Below, one piece after another: positions 8,597 through 18,084 of a stretch of 40,688 bases of DNA (position 1 is its first letter; each line of letters opens with the position of its first letter). The notes under the pieces were generated by a model, which was not told the origin of the DNA, searched no databases, and was given only the letters and a program-made list of their open reading frames with translations. Origin of the DNA: Syntrophorhabdales bacterium (GTDB lineage: Bacteria; Desulfobacterota; Syntrophorhabdia; Syntrophorhabdales; WCHB1-27); contig DATKNH010000173.1 of NCBI GenBank assembly GCA_035541455.1, positions 1 to 40,688 on the forward strand, given 5' to 3'. Position numbers and translations under genes: made by a program.

Positions 8597-8744
8597 AACC
8601 CAGTGCCAGGTCGTGTGTCATCTCCTCAAGCGCAGGCCCGGCTGCTCCTGAGGTAAGAAAACAGGCGGTGCGCAGATTTGCCAAAGGGGGACAGGACCGG
8701 GCTTCAGCGGGTGAAAGATTCTTACTGGCGGATAAGGAGGATCG

Positions 8745-9944
8745 ATGCGGATTGAGTCAGACAGGGCGAGTAAACGTTGCATAAATGTTTTTTTCGCCGT
8801 TTTTGCAGTTCTGGTACTTGTCCTTGCCGCTGGCTGCAGCAGGCAGCGGGCCGGTAGTGCCGCTGTGCCTCCATTGGTGGATGTGATGGAGGTTATCATG
8901 CGCGATGTTCCGGTGTATACCGAGTGGACCGCAAGCACCGACGGCCTCGTGAATACCACCATACGGGCTCAGGTCCAGGGCTACCTCATCTCCCGGGATT
9001 ACCAGGAAGGCGATTTCGTAAGCAAGGGACAGGTCCTCTTCCAGATCGACCCCCGCCCCTTTCAAACTGCGCTTGAACAGGCGAAGGGAAACCTGGGCGA
9101 GCAACGAGCGCGCTGGCGAAATGCGAAGGCAAACCTCGACCGCCTGCAATCACTAATCGACGATGAGGCGATTAGCAAGAAGGACCTCGACGATGCAACA
9201 GGCGCTGAAGAGTCAACCCGCTCCGCCATGGTGGCGGCCCAGGCAGCAGTCGATAAGGCCACTATTGATCTGGGTTTCGCCAGGATAACCTCACCCATCT
9301 CAGGCATAGCCGGCATCGCCAGAGCTCAAGTCGGGAACCTCGTCGGACCGGGCTCCATAGAGGAACTTACCACCGTTTCCACCGTCGACCCCATAAAAGT
9401 CTACATATCCATGGCCGAATACCAGTACCTGAAATACATGCACGAAGGCGGCTTGCACCAGGAAGCCGTATCTCTCCAACTCATTCTCTCTGACGGGAGC
9501 GTTCATCCACACAAAGGGAGGTTTGCTTTTGCCGATCGACAGGTTGACATGAGCACAGGCACAATCAAGGTGGCCGCTCTTTTTCCCAATCCAGGCAACA
9601 TCCTGCGTCCCGGGCAATTCGCGAGGGTGCGGGCAGAGACACAGGTGAAGAAGTCTGCATTCCTCGTTCCGCAGCGCGCGGTCACTGAACTGCAGGGGAG
9701 CTATCAGGTGGCTGTGGTGGGCTCAGACAACAAAGTGGACATCAGGCGCGTCAAAGTAGCCGAACGGATTGATAACTTCTGGGTAATCGACGAAGGTGTG
9801 CATAAGGGCGATCGCATAATAGTGGAGGGGCTCCAGAAAGCGCGGCAGGGAGCGCTTGTGACGGTGAGGCCTTTTACAGCGCGGCAGGTGTCCGCCGATG
9901 GTGGGGCAACTGCCGGACGTGAAGACAAGGCAGCAGGTAAGTGA
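8745..9944 (+). CDS. RND efflux periplasmic adaptor (membrane fusion protein), AcrA/MexA type
   Basis: This is the adaptor of a tripartite efflux pump, 399 residues, which links the inner-membrane RND pump to the outer-membrane channel. A strong ribosome binding site (AAGGAGG, 8734-8740) precedes the ATG. The N terminus is a lipoprotein signal with LAAGC and acylated Cys31. The order is that of AcrA/MexA: the first half of the lipoyl domain (TIRAQVQGYLISRDYQEGDF), a short coiled-coil hairpin (about 95-165, rich in Ala, Glu and Lys), the second lipoyl half (ITSPISGIAGIARAQVGNLV), the beta-barrel (TVDPIKVYISMAEYQYL) and a membrane-proximal C-terminal domain (LRPGQFARVRAET). The RND permease gene starts 10 bases after its stop. 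Confidence 0.95.
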   Translation: MRIESDRASKRCINVFFAVFAVLVLVLAAGCSRQRAGSAAVPPLVDVMEVIMRDVPVYTEWTASTDGLVNTTIRAQVQGYLISRDYQEGDFVSKGQVLFQIDPRPFQTALEQAKGNLGEQRARWRNAKANLDRLQSLIDDEAISKKDLDDATGAEESTRSAMVAAQAAVDKATIDLGFARITSPISGIAGIARAQVGNLVGPGSIEELTTVSTVDPIKVYISMAEYQYLKYMHEGGLHQEAVSLQLILSDGSVHPHKGRFAFADRQVDMSTGTIKVAALFPNPGNILRPGQFARVRAETQVKKSAFLVPQRAVTELQGSYQVAVVGSDNKVDIRRVKVAERIDNFWVIDEGVHKGDRIIVEGLQKARQGALVTVRPFTARQVSADGGATAGREDKAAGK

Positions 9945-9954
9945 GGGGGCGCTC

Positions 9955-12900
9955 GTGTCAAGATTTTTCATAAACCGTCCCATAGTCGCCATGGTGATCT
10001 CCGTCATGTTCATCATCCTCGGACTTGTCGCCATGGCACAGTTGCCTGTAGCTCAGTTTCCGGACATCGTGCCTCCCGAAGTGCAGATCCTCACGACGTA
10101 CACCGGTGCAGACGCGGAGACAGTGGAACAATCGGTGGCAACACCTATCGAACAGCAGATCAGCGGCGTTGACAACATGAACTACATGTATTCGGTTAAC
10201 GCGAGTAACGGCTCCATGCGCATCTTCGTCAATTTCGATGTGAAGACTGACTCAAATGTTGACCTGATGCTGACCCAGATCCGCCAGGGACTTGCACAGC
10301 CTCAGCTTCCGGCCGACGTAAGAAACTACGGCATCACCATGCAGAAATCCCGGGCCTCGCCGCTCATGCTCATAGGGCTCTATTCGCCCAAGGGCACGTA
10401 CGATTCGACGTTTCTCGCCAATTACGCAAACATCAACCTGATCGATCCACTTCTGCGGGTACCCGGTATTGCCATCGTCAACGTTTTCGGCTCGGGTCCC
10501 TATGCTATAAGGATCTGGGTAAAACCTGACACGTTGGGTAAACTCGGCATCACTGTTCCGGACATCGTCAGCGCCGTACAGAGGCAGAATACGGTGAATC
10601 CCGCCGGGCAGATAGGCAGCGAGCCTGTGCCGCGAGGTCAGGAATTCACCTACACGGTCCGCACGCGGGGCCGTCTGGTTTCCCCCGAACAATTCGAAAA
10701 TATAGTTGTGCGCGCGAACCCCGACGGTTCACTCGTGCGTCTCAAGGATGTGGCGCGCATCGAACTGGGATCGCAGACCTACAACATGGTAGGAAGAATC
10801 GACGGGGAACCTGCGGGAATAATGGCGGTGTATCAGTTGCCGGCCACCAATGCGATCGCCACGGTGGAGGGCGCGAGACGAGTGATGGAAGAGGCGAAGA
10901 AGCGTTTTCCAGCGGACGTGGATTACGCAATTGCTCTCGATACTACACGCTCGGTCAGTGAAGGGATACACGAAATCCTCATCACGCTTCTGGAGGCGCT
11001 GGCACTGGTGATTATCGTCGTTTTCATATTTCTCCAGGGCTGGAGGGCCACGCTTATCCCGACGGTCGCAGTGCCGGTTTCTCTCATAGGCACATTCGCC
11101 GTTTTTCCACTGCTCGGGTTCTCGATCAACACCCTCTCCCTTTTTGGTCTGGTGCTGGCAATAGGTCTTGTCGTGGACGACGCGATCATTGTTGTGGAGG
11201 CGGTTGAGCGCCATATGGAAGAAGGACTTTCGCCGAAAGAAGCATCGTTGAAAGCGATGAGCGAGGTCGCCGGCCCTGTTATGGCTATTGCTCTAATCCT
11301 CACTGCCGTCTTTGTTCCTACCATCTTCATCCCCGGGATCACGGGGCGGCTCTACCAACAATTCGCGGTGACCATCGCCATCTCGGTGTTGATTTCTGCT
11401 TTCAACGCACTTACTCTCAGCCCTGCTTTGTGTGCCCTCATCCTGAAGCCGCGCACACATACACGGAGGCCTCTCAGCCGCTTTTTTGATTCATTCGATC
11501 GTCTTTTTAGGCGCGCATCCGAAGGCTACGTGGCACTATGTGCAAGGCTCATCCGGAAAAGCGTCCTGAGTCTTCTCTTTCTCGGTGTGATTGCGTTGCT
11601 CGCAGGAGTACTAGGCAAAGGGATACCCCACGGCTTCCTGCCCGAGGAGGACCAGGGCTATATCTTTGTCAACCTCGCCTTGCCTGACGCGGCATCTCTC
11701 CAGCGTACCGAGGACGTGTGCAGACAGGTGGAAGGTATCCTCAAGAAAACTCCTGGCGTTGAACACTTCCAGACGGTCGCGGGCATCAGCCTGTTGAGTG
11801 TCGCGCAGAACACGTATAGTGCCTTCTTCTTCGTCACCCTCAAGGAATGGAGGGAGCGAAAGAAGCCGGAGGAGCGCTACGACGCCATCATGGCGCATCT
11901 GAACCGTGAACTCTCGAAGCTTCCGCAGGCCACCGCGTTCGCTTTCTCTCCGCCCGCCATACAGGGCATCGGGCTTGCGGGCGGAGCCACCGTGGTGCTG
12001 GAGGATCGGGGGGGAAAGAGCATTACCTTTCTTGCAGAGAATCTCAACAAGTTCGTCGAGGCGGTGCGCAAGCGTCCTGAGATAGAGCGGGCAACAACTA
12101 CGTTTGTCCCGGGTGTCCCTCAGCTCTACCTTGATATCGATGTTGACAGGGTGCTGGCACAGCACGTAGATATTGCCCATGTTTATCAGACGCTTCAGGC
12201 CTTCATGGGAGGCTACTTCATCAATTACTTCAACCGGTTCGGGCGTCAATGGCAGGTCTATGTGCAGGCAGAAGGAAAATACCGCACCAAGCCTGAGGAC
12301 GTGAATCAATTCTACGTGGTCAATGATAAGGGGAACCCGGTCCCGCTTGCTGCACTGACGCGTATCGAATCACGGCCCGGTCCCGAGTTCACCATGCGCT
12401 ACAACCTCTACCGGTCGGCGCAGATCAATGTCGCAGGAAAGCCGGGCTACAGTTCCGGCCAGGTAATGCAGGCCCTGGAGGAGGTATTCAAACAGACCAT
12501 GCCACCGGAAATGGGTATCGATTACATCGGCATGAGTTACCAGGAAAAGAAAGCGCAGGAGGGAGTACCCGCCATGGTTATCTTCGGTTTCTCGCTCCTC
12601 TGTGTCTTTCTTATCCTTGCCGCACAGTACGAGAGCTGGTCTCTACCGCTCTCCGTGCTCCTCTGCACGCCTGTTGCAGTCTTCGGTGCATTTGCTGCCC
12701 TGAGCCTTCGGGGGCTCGAGAACAACGTGTACGCACAGATAGGACTTATTGTGCTCATAGGTCTGGGGGCAAAGAACGCAATCTTGATCGTTGAATTCGC
12801 GAAGACGCGCTATGATCGTGGAAAGGCAGTGGAAGAAGCGGCGCTCGAAGGCGCGCGCCTTCGTCTGAGACCCATTCTTATGACCTCCTTTGCCTTCCTG

Positions 12901-13104
12901 CTTGGAGTGCTTCCCCTCGCCTTTTCCTCCGGATCGGGAGCCATAGCACGACGGGTGATGGGTACTGCGGTCATGGGCGGAACGGCCGCCGCATCGGTCA
13001 TTGCTGTTTTTCTTATCCCTGTAACTTTTTATGTGGTGCAGAAAATGAGTCGGCGAAGACGGAGACGACAGCATTTCACAGAGGAGGAGGGATCCGATGC
13101 ATAG
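9955..13104 (+). CDS. RND multidrug efflux permease, HAE1 (AcrB/MexB) type
   Basis: This is a proton-driven inner-membrane pump of 1049 residues, the normal HAE1 length. The GTG at 9955 was chosen because it has an AGGGGGC ribosome binding site just upstream and gives the family's usual N terminus (SRFFINRPIVAMVISVMF). A longer reading from 9898 would overlap the adaptor gene by 47 bases. Twelve helices and two large periplasmic loops are evident. The proton-relay residues are present: the Asp pair in helix 4 (LVVDDAIIVVEAVERH) and the Lys in helix 10 (LIGLGAKNAILIVEFAKT). It overlaps the outer-membrane factor gene by eight bases, so the pump is a coupled three-gene unit. Confidence 0.97.
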   Translation: MSRFFINRPIVAMVISVMFIILGLVAMAQLPVAQFPDIVPPEVQILTTYTGADAETVEQSVATPIEQQISGVDNMNYMYSVNASNGSMRIFVNFDVKTDSNVDLMLTQIRQGLAQPQLPADVRNYGITMQKSRASPLMLIGLYSPKGTYDSTFLANYANINLIDPLLRVPGIAIVNVFGSGPYAIRIWVKPDTLGKLGITVPDIVSAVQRQNTVNPAGQIGSEPVPRGQEFTYTVRTRGRLVSPEQFENIVVRANPDGSLVRLKDVARIELGSQTYNMVGRIDGEPAGIMAVYQLPATNAIATVEGARRVMEEAKKRFPADVDYAIALDTTRSVSEGIHEILITLLEALALVIIVVFIFLQGWRATLIPTVAVPVSLIGTFAVFPLLGFSINTLSLFGLVLAIGLVVDDAIIVVEAVERHMEEGLSPKEASLKAMSEVAGPVMAIALILTAVFVPTIFIPGITGRLYQQFAVTIAISVLISAFNALTLSPALCALILKPRTHTRRPLSRFFDSFDRLFRRASEGYVALCARLIRKSVLSLLFLGVIALLAGVLGKGIPHGFLPEEDQGYIFVNLALPDAASLQRTEDVCRQVEGILKKTPGVEHFQTVAGISLLSVAQNTYSAFFFVTLKEWRERKKPEERYDAIMAHLNRELSKLPQATAFAFSPPAIQGIGLAGGATVVLEDRGGKSITFLAENLNKFVEAVRKRPEIERATTTFVPGVPQLYLDIDVDRVLAQHVDIAHVYQTLQAFMGGYFINYFNRFGRQWQVYVQAEGKYRTKPEDVNQFYVVNDKGNPVPLAALTRIESRPGPEFTMRYNLYRSAQINVAGKPGYSSGQVMQALEEVFKQTMPPEMGIDYIGMSYQEKKAQEGVPAMVIFGFSLLCVFLILAAQYESWSLPLSVLLCTPVAVFGAFAALSLRGLENNVYAQIGLIVLIGLGAKNAILIVEFAKTRYDRGKAVEEAALEGARLRLRPILMTSFAFLLGVLPLAFSSGSGAIARRVMGTAVMGGTAAASVIAVFLIPVTFYVVQKMSRRRRRRQHFTEEEGSDA

Positions 13105-14512
13105 GTGCGTCTTCCCTCTTCTGCTCTTGGTTGTCCTCTCCTCATGCATGGTCGGTCCCGATTACCGGAGGCCATCAATCGAGGCCCCGGCGAACTGGCG
13201 TTTTGAAGACGCACAGGCGCTCGACAATGTAGTCAACACGCAATGGTGGCGGCAATTCGGTGACCCCGTGCTCGATTCTCTCATCGAAGCTGCTCTCAAA
13301 GAAAACAAGGATGTCATGATTGCCGCTGCCCGCGTCGAGGAATTTGCAGGCCGCTACGCTTTTGTCAGGTCTGCGCAATTTCCGCAGGTAGGCGCAGCCG
13401 GCAGTTATCAGCGAACAAGGGATTCAAGTTATATGAATCCTCCATTGCCGTCGACAGCGCAGAACCCTTTCGACATGTACCAGACATTGCTTACCGCGAG
13501 CTGGGAAATCGACATCTGGGGCAAGCTGCGAAGGGCCACAGAAGCAGCGAAAGCTGATCTTCTCTCTACGGAGGAAGGTCGGCGAACGGTCATACTGACC
13601 GTAGTCACGGCTGTGGCTGTTTCTTACACGGACCTGCTGGGTCTTGACAAGCAAATGGATGTGGCCGAGCGGACGCTGGAAAGCCGCGAGCACACCCTGC
13701 GCCTATTCAGGTCTCGGTTCGAGAAGGGTCTGGTGTCAAAGCTGGATCTCAGTCAGGTTGAATCGGAATACAATGCAGCATTGGCTACCGTGCCCTTGCT
13801 TCGGAAACTCATCGGCCAGCAGGAGAACGCCCTGAGCATACTGCTTGGCCGTAATCCCGGTCCCATTCCCCGAGGAAGATCGCTGGATGCCCTCAACCTT
13901 CCGGCAGTGCCTGCAGGACTTCCCTCGCAGCTTCTCGAACGACGGCCGGATATCCGCCAGGCTGAGCAGGACCTCGTAGCCGCGAATGCGCAAATCGGGG
14001 TCGCAAAGGCCCAATACTTCCCTTCGATTTCGCTTACCGGATTCTATGGAGTACAAAGCGCGGATCTCTCCCAGTTGTTTACCGGATCGGCCAAAACCTG
14101 GTCGTACGCCCTCCCCGCGACCGTTCCCATATTTACTGCAGGCGGCATCGCCGGCACGGTTAAGGCAAGCGAAGCTGTTCAGAAACAAACACTCATCCGG
14201 TATGAACAGGTTATCCAGCAGGCATTCAGAGAAGTGGAGGACGGTCTCATCGACCAGTCAGAGTCGAGAGAACAGCTTCGTGCACAGGGTGCGCGGGTCA
14301 AGTCACTTCAGGACTACGCGCGTCTCGCGAAGCGGCGTTACAACACCGGCTATACGAGCTACATCGAGGTTCTTGATGCGGAAAGGAGCCTTTTTGTCGC
14401 GGAATTGAATTACGCCGAGACGCAGACCACGCTCTTCCGCGCCCTTGTAAACCTCTACAAATCGATGGGCGGAGGATGGGTCACGGAGGCGGAGGTTCAG
14501 GCAGCGCAATAG
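13097..14512 (+). CDS. Outer-membrane efflux channel lipoprotein, OprM/NodT family
   Basis: This is the outer-membrane factor of the pump, 471 residues. The signal peptide ends in lipobox LSSC (Cys17), followed by MVGPDYRRP, the usual start of NodT/OprM proteins. Two outer membrane efflux protein repeats follow, each with long helices (for example LDSLIEAALKENKDVMIAAARVEEF and RQAEQDLVAANAQIGVAKAQYFPSISLTG), which form the tunnel and the beta-barrel. The start lies inside the end of the RND permease gene with GAGGAGG just upstream, showing translational coupling. Having all three parts in one operon supports a complete export system for drugs, metabolites or organic acids; the substrate is unknown. 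Confidence 0.95.
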   Translation: MHRCVFPLLLLVVLSSCMVGPDYRRPSIEAPANWRFEDAQALDNVVNTQWWRQFGDPVLDSLIEAALKENKDVMIAAARVEEFAGRYAFVRSAQFPQVGAAGSYQRTRDSSYMNPPLPSTAQNPFDMYQTLLTASWEIDIWGKLRRATEAAKADLLSTEEGRRTVILTVVTAVAVSYTDLLGLDKQMDVAERTLESREHTLRLFRSRFEKGLVSKLDLSQVESEYNAALATVPLLRKLIGQQENALSILLGRNPGPIPRGRSLDALNLPAVPAGLPSQLLERRPDIRQAEQDLVAANAQIGVAKAQYFPSISLTGFYGVQSADLSQLFTGSAKTWSYALPATVPIFTAGGIAGTVKASEAVQKQTLIRYEQVIQQAFREVEDGLIDQSESREQLRAQGARVKSLQDYARLAKRRYNTGYTSYIEVLDAERSLFVAELNYAETQTTLFRALVNLYKSMGGGWVTEAEVQAAQ

Positions 14513-14543
14513 CTGTAACACTAAGCGCAAGACGGAGGTTGTT

Positions 14544-15107
14544 TTGAGTCGTCATTCACAGAATGCGAGAGAAACAATAATTGACGCTGCCGAGGATGTG
14601 GTCCTTGAGTCGGGAGCACGTCATCTCACACTGGATGCTGTCGCGGCAAGGGCGCACGTGAGCAAGGGCGGTCTTCTTTACCATTTCCCGAACAAAGAGG
14701 CATTACTTCACGGAATGCTTGATCGGCGCGTAGCTCGACTGGAGGAGAGCAGACAACAGAAACTTGCTCTCTTGCCGCGAGAGGCAAGAAGCGTGATCAT
14801 CGCGCACGTGCGCTCTCAACTTGAGAGAGACGAGAGAACGAATAAATTAGCTGTCGCTTTTTTGGCCGCGGTTGCTCATGATCCGCAACTCCTTGTTCCA
14901 TACCAAAAAGAACAAAAAAAAGTAGTCGACCAATTCTGTCAAACAGGCCTGAGTTTCGAGAGGGCCGCAGCGATCATGCTTGCGGTGCAAGGCCTCAAGT
15001 TCCTGGAGCTTTTCTCGCTACTTCCCTTTACGGCTCAAGAGCGAAGAAGAATTATAGAGGAAATTATTGGCCTGTCGGAAGGGAAAAAGAAACATACTTT
15101 GCTTTGA
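14544..15107 (+). CDS. TetR/AcrR-family transcriptional regulator
   Basis: This regulator of 187 residues has the TetR N-terminal helix-turn-helix at about 8-55 (ARETIIDAAEDVVLESGARHLT, then VAARAHVSKGGLLYHFPNKEAL) and a helical ligand-binding C-terminal domain. The TTG start is preceded by GGAGG (14534-14538). It lies 31 bases after the outer-membrane channel gene on the same strand. By analogy with AcrR, MtrR and NalC-type arrangements it is the likely local repressor of the efflux operon, responding to a pump substrate. A short inverted repeat near 8578-8593 could be its site, but that is a guess. Confidence 0.92.
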   Translation: MSRHSQNARETIIDAAEDVVLESGARHLTLDAVAARAHVSKGGLLYHFPNKEALLHGMLDRRVARLEESRQQKLALLPREARSVIIAHVRSQLERDERTNKLAVAFLAAVAHDPQLLVPYQKEQKKVVDQFCQTGLSFERAAAIMLAVQGLKFLELFSLLPFTAQERRRIIEEIIGLSEGKKKHTLL

Positions 15108-15138
15108 CTAGGCGATAAGGAACATGCGATAGTGAACG

Positions 15139-16071
15139 GTGCCGGAACGACTGTCGCGCAACGGGCTCTTCCATCTGGGAGTCGTCTACGTTGTCTGGAG
15201 CACTACCTACCTTGCTATACGCGTCGGCGTCCACACGGGAAGCGGCTTCCCGCCTTTTCTGTTTGGCATGCTGCGCATGGTTGCCGCAGCCCTGATTCTT
15301 CTTGCCATCGCGCGATTGCAAGGATTGCGGATACGTCCTGCCCGCGATGAAATCCTGCCGTTGCTGATTGCCGGAAATCTGCTCTGGTGCGGCGGGAACG
15401 GGCTGGTGGCCTGGGCGGAACAATACGCACCTTCCGGTTTCTCGTCACTGATGGTCTCATCTGCCCCGATCTGGGCAACCATCGTTGAGCTTTTGTTATA
15501 TAGAAAGAGGCCTTCGCCTGCGTTGATTCTCTGCCTGTTGATCGGCTTCGCAGGCGTGGCGATCCTCAGCGCACCCTCTCTGATGAAAAGATCTTCGACG
15601 GATTACAGGGTCATAGCGGCTCTGGTGGCGTCGCCGCTCTGTTGGGTGCTGGGCTCGCTCTTTCAGGCGCGGCGACCGGTGAGCCTCTCTCCCCAGACGA
15701 TGTCGGGCTATCACCACGTATCGGCTATCTTCGGTTTTATTATCGCGTCATTGGCGCTGGGAGAGCCCATGCCCCACCCTTCGCTTTCAGCCTGGGTCGC
15801 GTGGGCATACCTGGTGGCTTTTGCATCGGTCGGCGCTTTCACTTCATATGTTTTCGCCCTTCGGTTATTGCCGATCAGCATCGTCATGACCTACGCGTAC
15901 GTCAACCCGGTGCTCGCGTTACTGCTGGGCTGGTGGGTGCTGGATGAGCCTGTGACCATGAGCACGTTATGTGGGGCCGGCCTGGTGGTGCTCAGCGTGG
16001 TTGCTATTTTCCATGTGAGACAGTCAGCAAAAGACTCCCGCCATGCAGTCTCGGAAGCAGGAAGCCGATGA
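15139..16071 (+). CDS. EamA/DMT-superfamily metabolite exporter
   Basis: This is an inner-membrane protein of 310 residues with about ten helices in two EamA repeats (about 15-140 and 150-290). Typical stretches are FHLGVVYVVWSTTYLAIRVGV at the N terminus, ALILCLLIGFAGVAILS in the first repeat, and SIVMTYAYVNPVLALLLGWWVLDEPV near the end, the EamA signature with conserved proline, asparagine and glutamate. Relatives such as YedA, RhtA and PecM export amino acids, threonine/homoserine, pigments or nucleobases. It starts at a GTG 31 bases after the TetR gene and may be co-transcribed with it. The substrate is not predictable. Confidence 0.9.
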   Translation: MPERLSRNGLFHLGVVYVVWSTTYLAIRVGVHTGSGFPPFLFGMLRMVAAALILLAIARLQGLRIRPARDEILPLLIAGNLLWCGGNGLVAWAEQYAPSGFSSLMVSSAPIWATIVELLLYRKRPSPALILCLLIGFAGVAILSAPSLMKRSSTDYRVIAALVASPLCWVLGSLFQARRPVSLSPQTMSGYHHVSAIFGFIIASLALGEPMPHPSLSAWVAWAYLVAFASVGAFTSYVFALRLLPISIVMTYAYVNPVLALLLGWWVLDEPVTMSTLCGAGLVVLSVVAIFHVRQSAKDSRHAVSEAGSR

Positions 16072-16095
16072 AGAAGAATCCCCCGATTATTCTGA

Positions 16096-16124
16096 TTGAA
16101 GTGTCTGCAAAACGAGTTTAATAT
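16096..16124 (+). promoter_or_regulatory. Sigma-70-like promoter of the class II aldolase gene
   Basis: TTGAAG (16096-16101) and TAATAT (16119-16124) are 17 bases apart, 73 bases before the start codon. A near-perfect ribosome binding site (AAAGGAGG) lies close to the ATG at 16198. This suggests a well-expressed, independently transcribed gene. Confidence 0.55.
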
Positions 16125-16197
16125 AGGAAAGAAGATGCGTCCGGGCAGAACCGGATTCAAACTGAGATTACGGTGATAAACTACAAAGGAGGTTACT

Positions 16198-17619
16198 ATG
16201 GCCGGCTCAACGATTAAGGAGCTCTTGGATGCAGTTGACAACAGTCTGAAGATCGAAGGCGGAAAAGTACGCGTGACCGATCCCGCCAAGCTCCGGCAGA
16301 AGATTTACAGGCTCGCCGAGATATCGGCGCTCGAGTCCGGAGAAAAACAGGGCCTTGCCCGGTATCTCACCCGCGCAGCAGCCCTCGACATGGGAATTAT
16401 CCCTGCTTCGATTCATGATCTCTACATGGCCCGTGGCCGAGGTGAAGTCCCGCTGACTTTCACCGTGCCCGCGATCAATTTGCGGATGCTCGCGTTTGAT
16501 TCGGCGCGGGTTGTGTTTCGCGTAGCGAAAGGCGTTGACGCCGGTGCCTTTATTTTTGAACTGGCACGATCGGAGATGGGATATACAAACCAGCGCCCGT
16601 CAGAATACACCACGTCCGTGCTTGCGGCGGCCATAGCGGAGGACTTCAGGGGGCCGGTCTTCATTCAGGGCGATCATTTCCAGGTGTCTCTGAAGCGGTA
16701 TGGTACGGAACCTGACAAGGAAGTGCAGGCAGTAAAAGACCTGATGAAGGAGTCGGTGGCCGCAGGCTTCTTTAATATCGATGTTGATACGTCGACGCTC
16801 GTGGACTTAACTAAACCTTCGGTGCCCGAGCAGCAGGTGCTCAATACCGGTCTTTCCGCGAAGTTCACCTCCTACCTTCGCACGCTGCAGCCGGCGGGAG
16901 TTACCATCTCTGTGGGTGGTGAAATAGGCGAAGTGGGCGGACGCAATTCAACAGAAGAAGAGTTGCGCGCTTACGTAGAAGGATACAAGAAAGATCTGGC
17001 CAAAGAAGGTGCTGGTTTGACGGGCCTGAGCAAGATCAGCATCCAGACGGGAACGTCGCACGGCGGCGTCGCATTACCCGATGGCACCATAGCGAAAGTC
17101 AAGGTGGACTTTGACACGCTGAAACGCCTGAGTAAAGTTGCGCGCACCGAGTACGGCATGGCCGGGGCTGTTCAGCACGGCGCATCGACATTACCGGAAG
17201 ACGCATTCGGCAAGTTCGTGGAAACCGAGACGTGTGAGATTCACCTTGCAACCGGTTTTATGAACATGTTTTTCGACCGCCTGCCGGAGGCTCTGCGCAA
17301 TGAGATGTACGCGTACCTGCGGGAGAAGCAGGCTTCTGAACGCAAGAGCGACATGACCGATGAACAGTTTTACTACAAGGTACGCAAGAACGCAGTGGGT
17401 CCGTTTAAGGCGCAGTCCTGGACGCTGCCCGCATCGGTCAAAGAGCAGATAAGTAAAGATTGGGAAACCCAGTTCGCGAAACTTTTTCATCTGCTGGGTA
17501 CAAAAGGGACGCGCCAATACGTTGAGAAGTTTGTGAAGCCGGTAGTGATTCAGCCCAATATCAAGGACTATCTGGGGGAGGCGGCGGGCATAGAGAACGT
17601 GGCCGACCTGGCGGACTAG
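16198..17619 (+). CDS. Class II fructose/tagatose-bisphosphate aldolase-family protein, long form
   Basis: This protein of 473 residues is a class II (zinc-dependent) aldolase relative. The zinc and substrate motifs appear in family order: IQGDH at 156-160, GFFNIDVDTST at 190-200, GGEIGEVGG at 240-248, GTSHGG at 285-290 and HGAS at 327-330. It is much longer than classical class II fructose-bisphosphate aldolases (about 280-360 residues), with extra N-terminal helices (1-80) and a C-terminal helical extension of about 120 residues. The reaction is probably reversible aldol cleavage of a phosphorylated ketose, but the substrate cannot be told from the motifs. It has its own promoter and a strong ribosome binding site, fitting a central-metabolic gluconeogenic or glycolytic role; that part is inference. 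Confidence 0.85.
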   Translation: MAGSTIKELLDAVDNSLKIEGGKVRVTDPAKLRQKIYRLAEISALESGEKQGLARYLTRAAALDMGIIPASIHDLYMARGRGEVPLTFTVPAINLRMLAFDSARVVFRVAKGVDAGAFIFELARSEMGYTNQRPSEYTTSVLAAAIAEDFRGPVFIQGDHFQVSLKRYGTEPDKEVQAVKDLMKESVAAGFFNIDVDTSTLVDLTKPSVPEQQVLNTGLSAKFTSYLRTLQPAGVTISVGGEIGEVGGRNSTEEELRAYVEGYKKDLAKEGAGLTGLSKISIQTGTSHGGVALPDGTIAKVKVDFDTLKRLSKVARTEYGMAGAVQHGASTLPEDAFGKFVETETCEIHLATGFMNMFFDRLPEALRNEMYAYLREKQASERKSDMTDEQFYYKVRKNAVGPFKAQSWTLPASVKEQISKDWETQFAKLFHLLGTKGTRQYVEKFVKPVVIQPNIKDYLGEAAGIENVADLAD

Positions 17620-17648
17620 CAGTGGGCTGCCATGTGCGCGCATACAGA

Positions 17649-17677
17649 GCAGGACCGGCGCGCAAAGCCGGTTCTGC
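17649..17677 (+). terminator. Hairpin after the aldolase gene, probable terminator
   Basis: GCAGGACCGGC and GCCGGTTCTGC form an 11-pair stem (one G-U pair) with a 7-base loop, starting 30 bases after the aldolase stop. The following CTGGTTT is only weakly U-rich, so termination may be incomplete and the HNH gene downstream may be read through. Confidence 0.5.
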
Positions 17678-17705
17678 CTGGTTTAATGCTGAAGTGAGGG
17701 AGTGA

Positions 17706-18047
17706 ATGAGAAACAAGGGATACACAATCCGCAAGAAACCGGCTGACAAAACGGGGCCGACAAGATCAGTTGATGAAATGTTGGCGGAAGTAATGAAGCA
17801 GGCCAGCCAAACAGGCGGTTCGGCCGCGTATAGAGAGCAGTCTCTTAAGATCCACGGCCTTATCTGTGCCAAATGCGCACGGGAATTCGACCACACGAAC
17901 CAGCACCTTCTCACGGTGCACCACAGGGATGGCAATCCGAACAATAATCCCCCTGACGGCTCAAATTGGGAGAACCTCTGCGTGTACTGTCATGATGACG
18001 AGCATAGCAGGGGGTTACTAGGCGACTACTTTAATGACAGAAAGTGA
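17706..18047 (+). CDS. HNH nuclease-family protein, YajD-like
   Basis: This small protein of 113 residues has a complete HNH (beta-beta-alpha-metal) motif in its C-terminal half: the zinc cysteine pair C54-x2-C57, the HHRDGNPNNN segment with His72-His73, the NLCVYCH segment with Cys92, Cys95 and His96, and His100. This is the arrangement of E. coli YajD. The N-terminal 40 residues are charged and probably disordered. HNH proteins nick or cut DNA, but the role of YajD-type proteins is not established. No methylase, phage or intron sequence is nearby, so it does not look like a restriction or homing enzyme in context. Confidence 0.85.
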   Translation: MRNKGYTIRKKPADKTGPTRSVDEMLAEVMKQASQTGGSAAYREQSLKIHGLICAKCAREFDHTNQHLLTVHHRDGNPNNNPPDGSNWENLCVYCHDDEHSRGLLGDYFNDRK

Positions 18048-18084
18048 CTGTGCGGTCGCCCGGTCACTCAGGCAAAAAATAGTA

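Noticed and set aside
9898-9954. Earlier start for the RND permease
   Set aside because: It would overlap the adaptor gene by 47 bases and add 19 residues unlike the family. The GTG at 9955 has a good ribosome binding site and gives the usual N terminus.
11611-12309. Minus-strand open frame of 232 residues inside the RND permease gene
   Set aside because: Antisense shadow of a strongly conserved permease gene; no ribosome binding site or domain.
17706-18047. HNH gene as part of a defence or homing element
   Set aside because: No methylase, helicase, toxin-antitoxin or intron-like sequence is adjacent, and YajD-type HNH proteins are common single genes.
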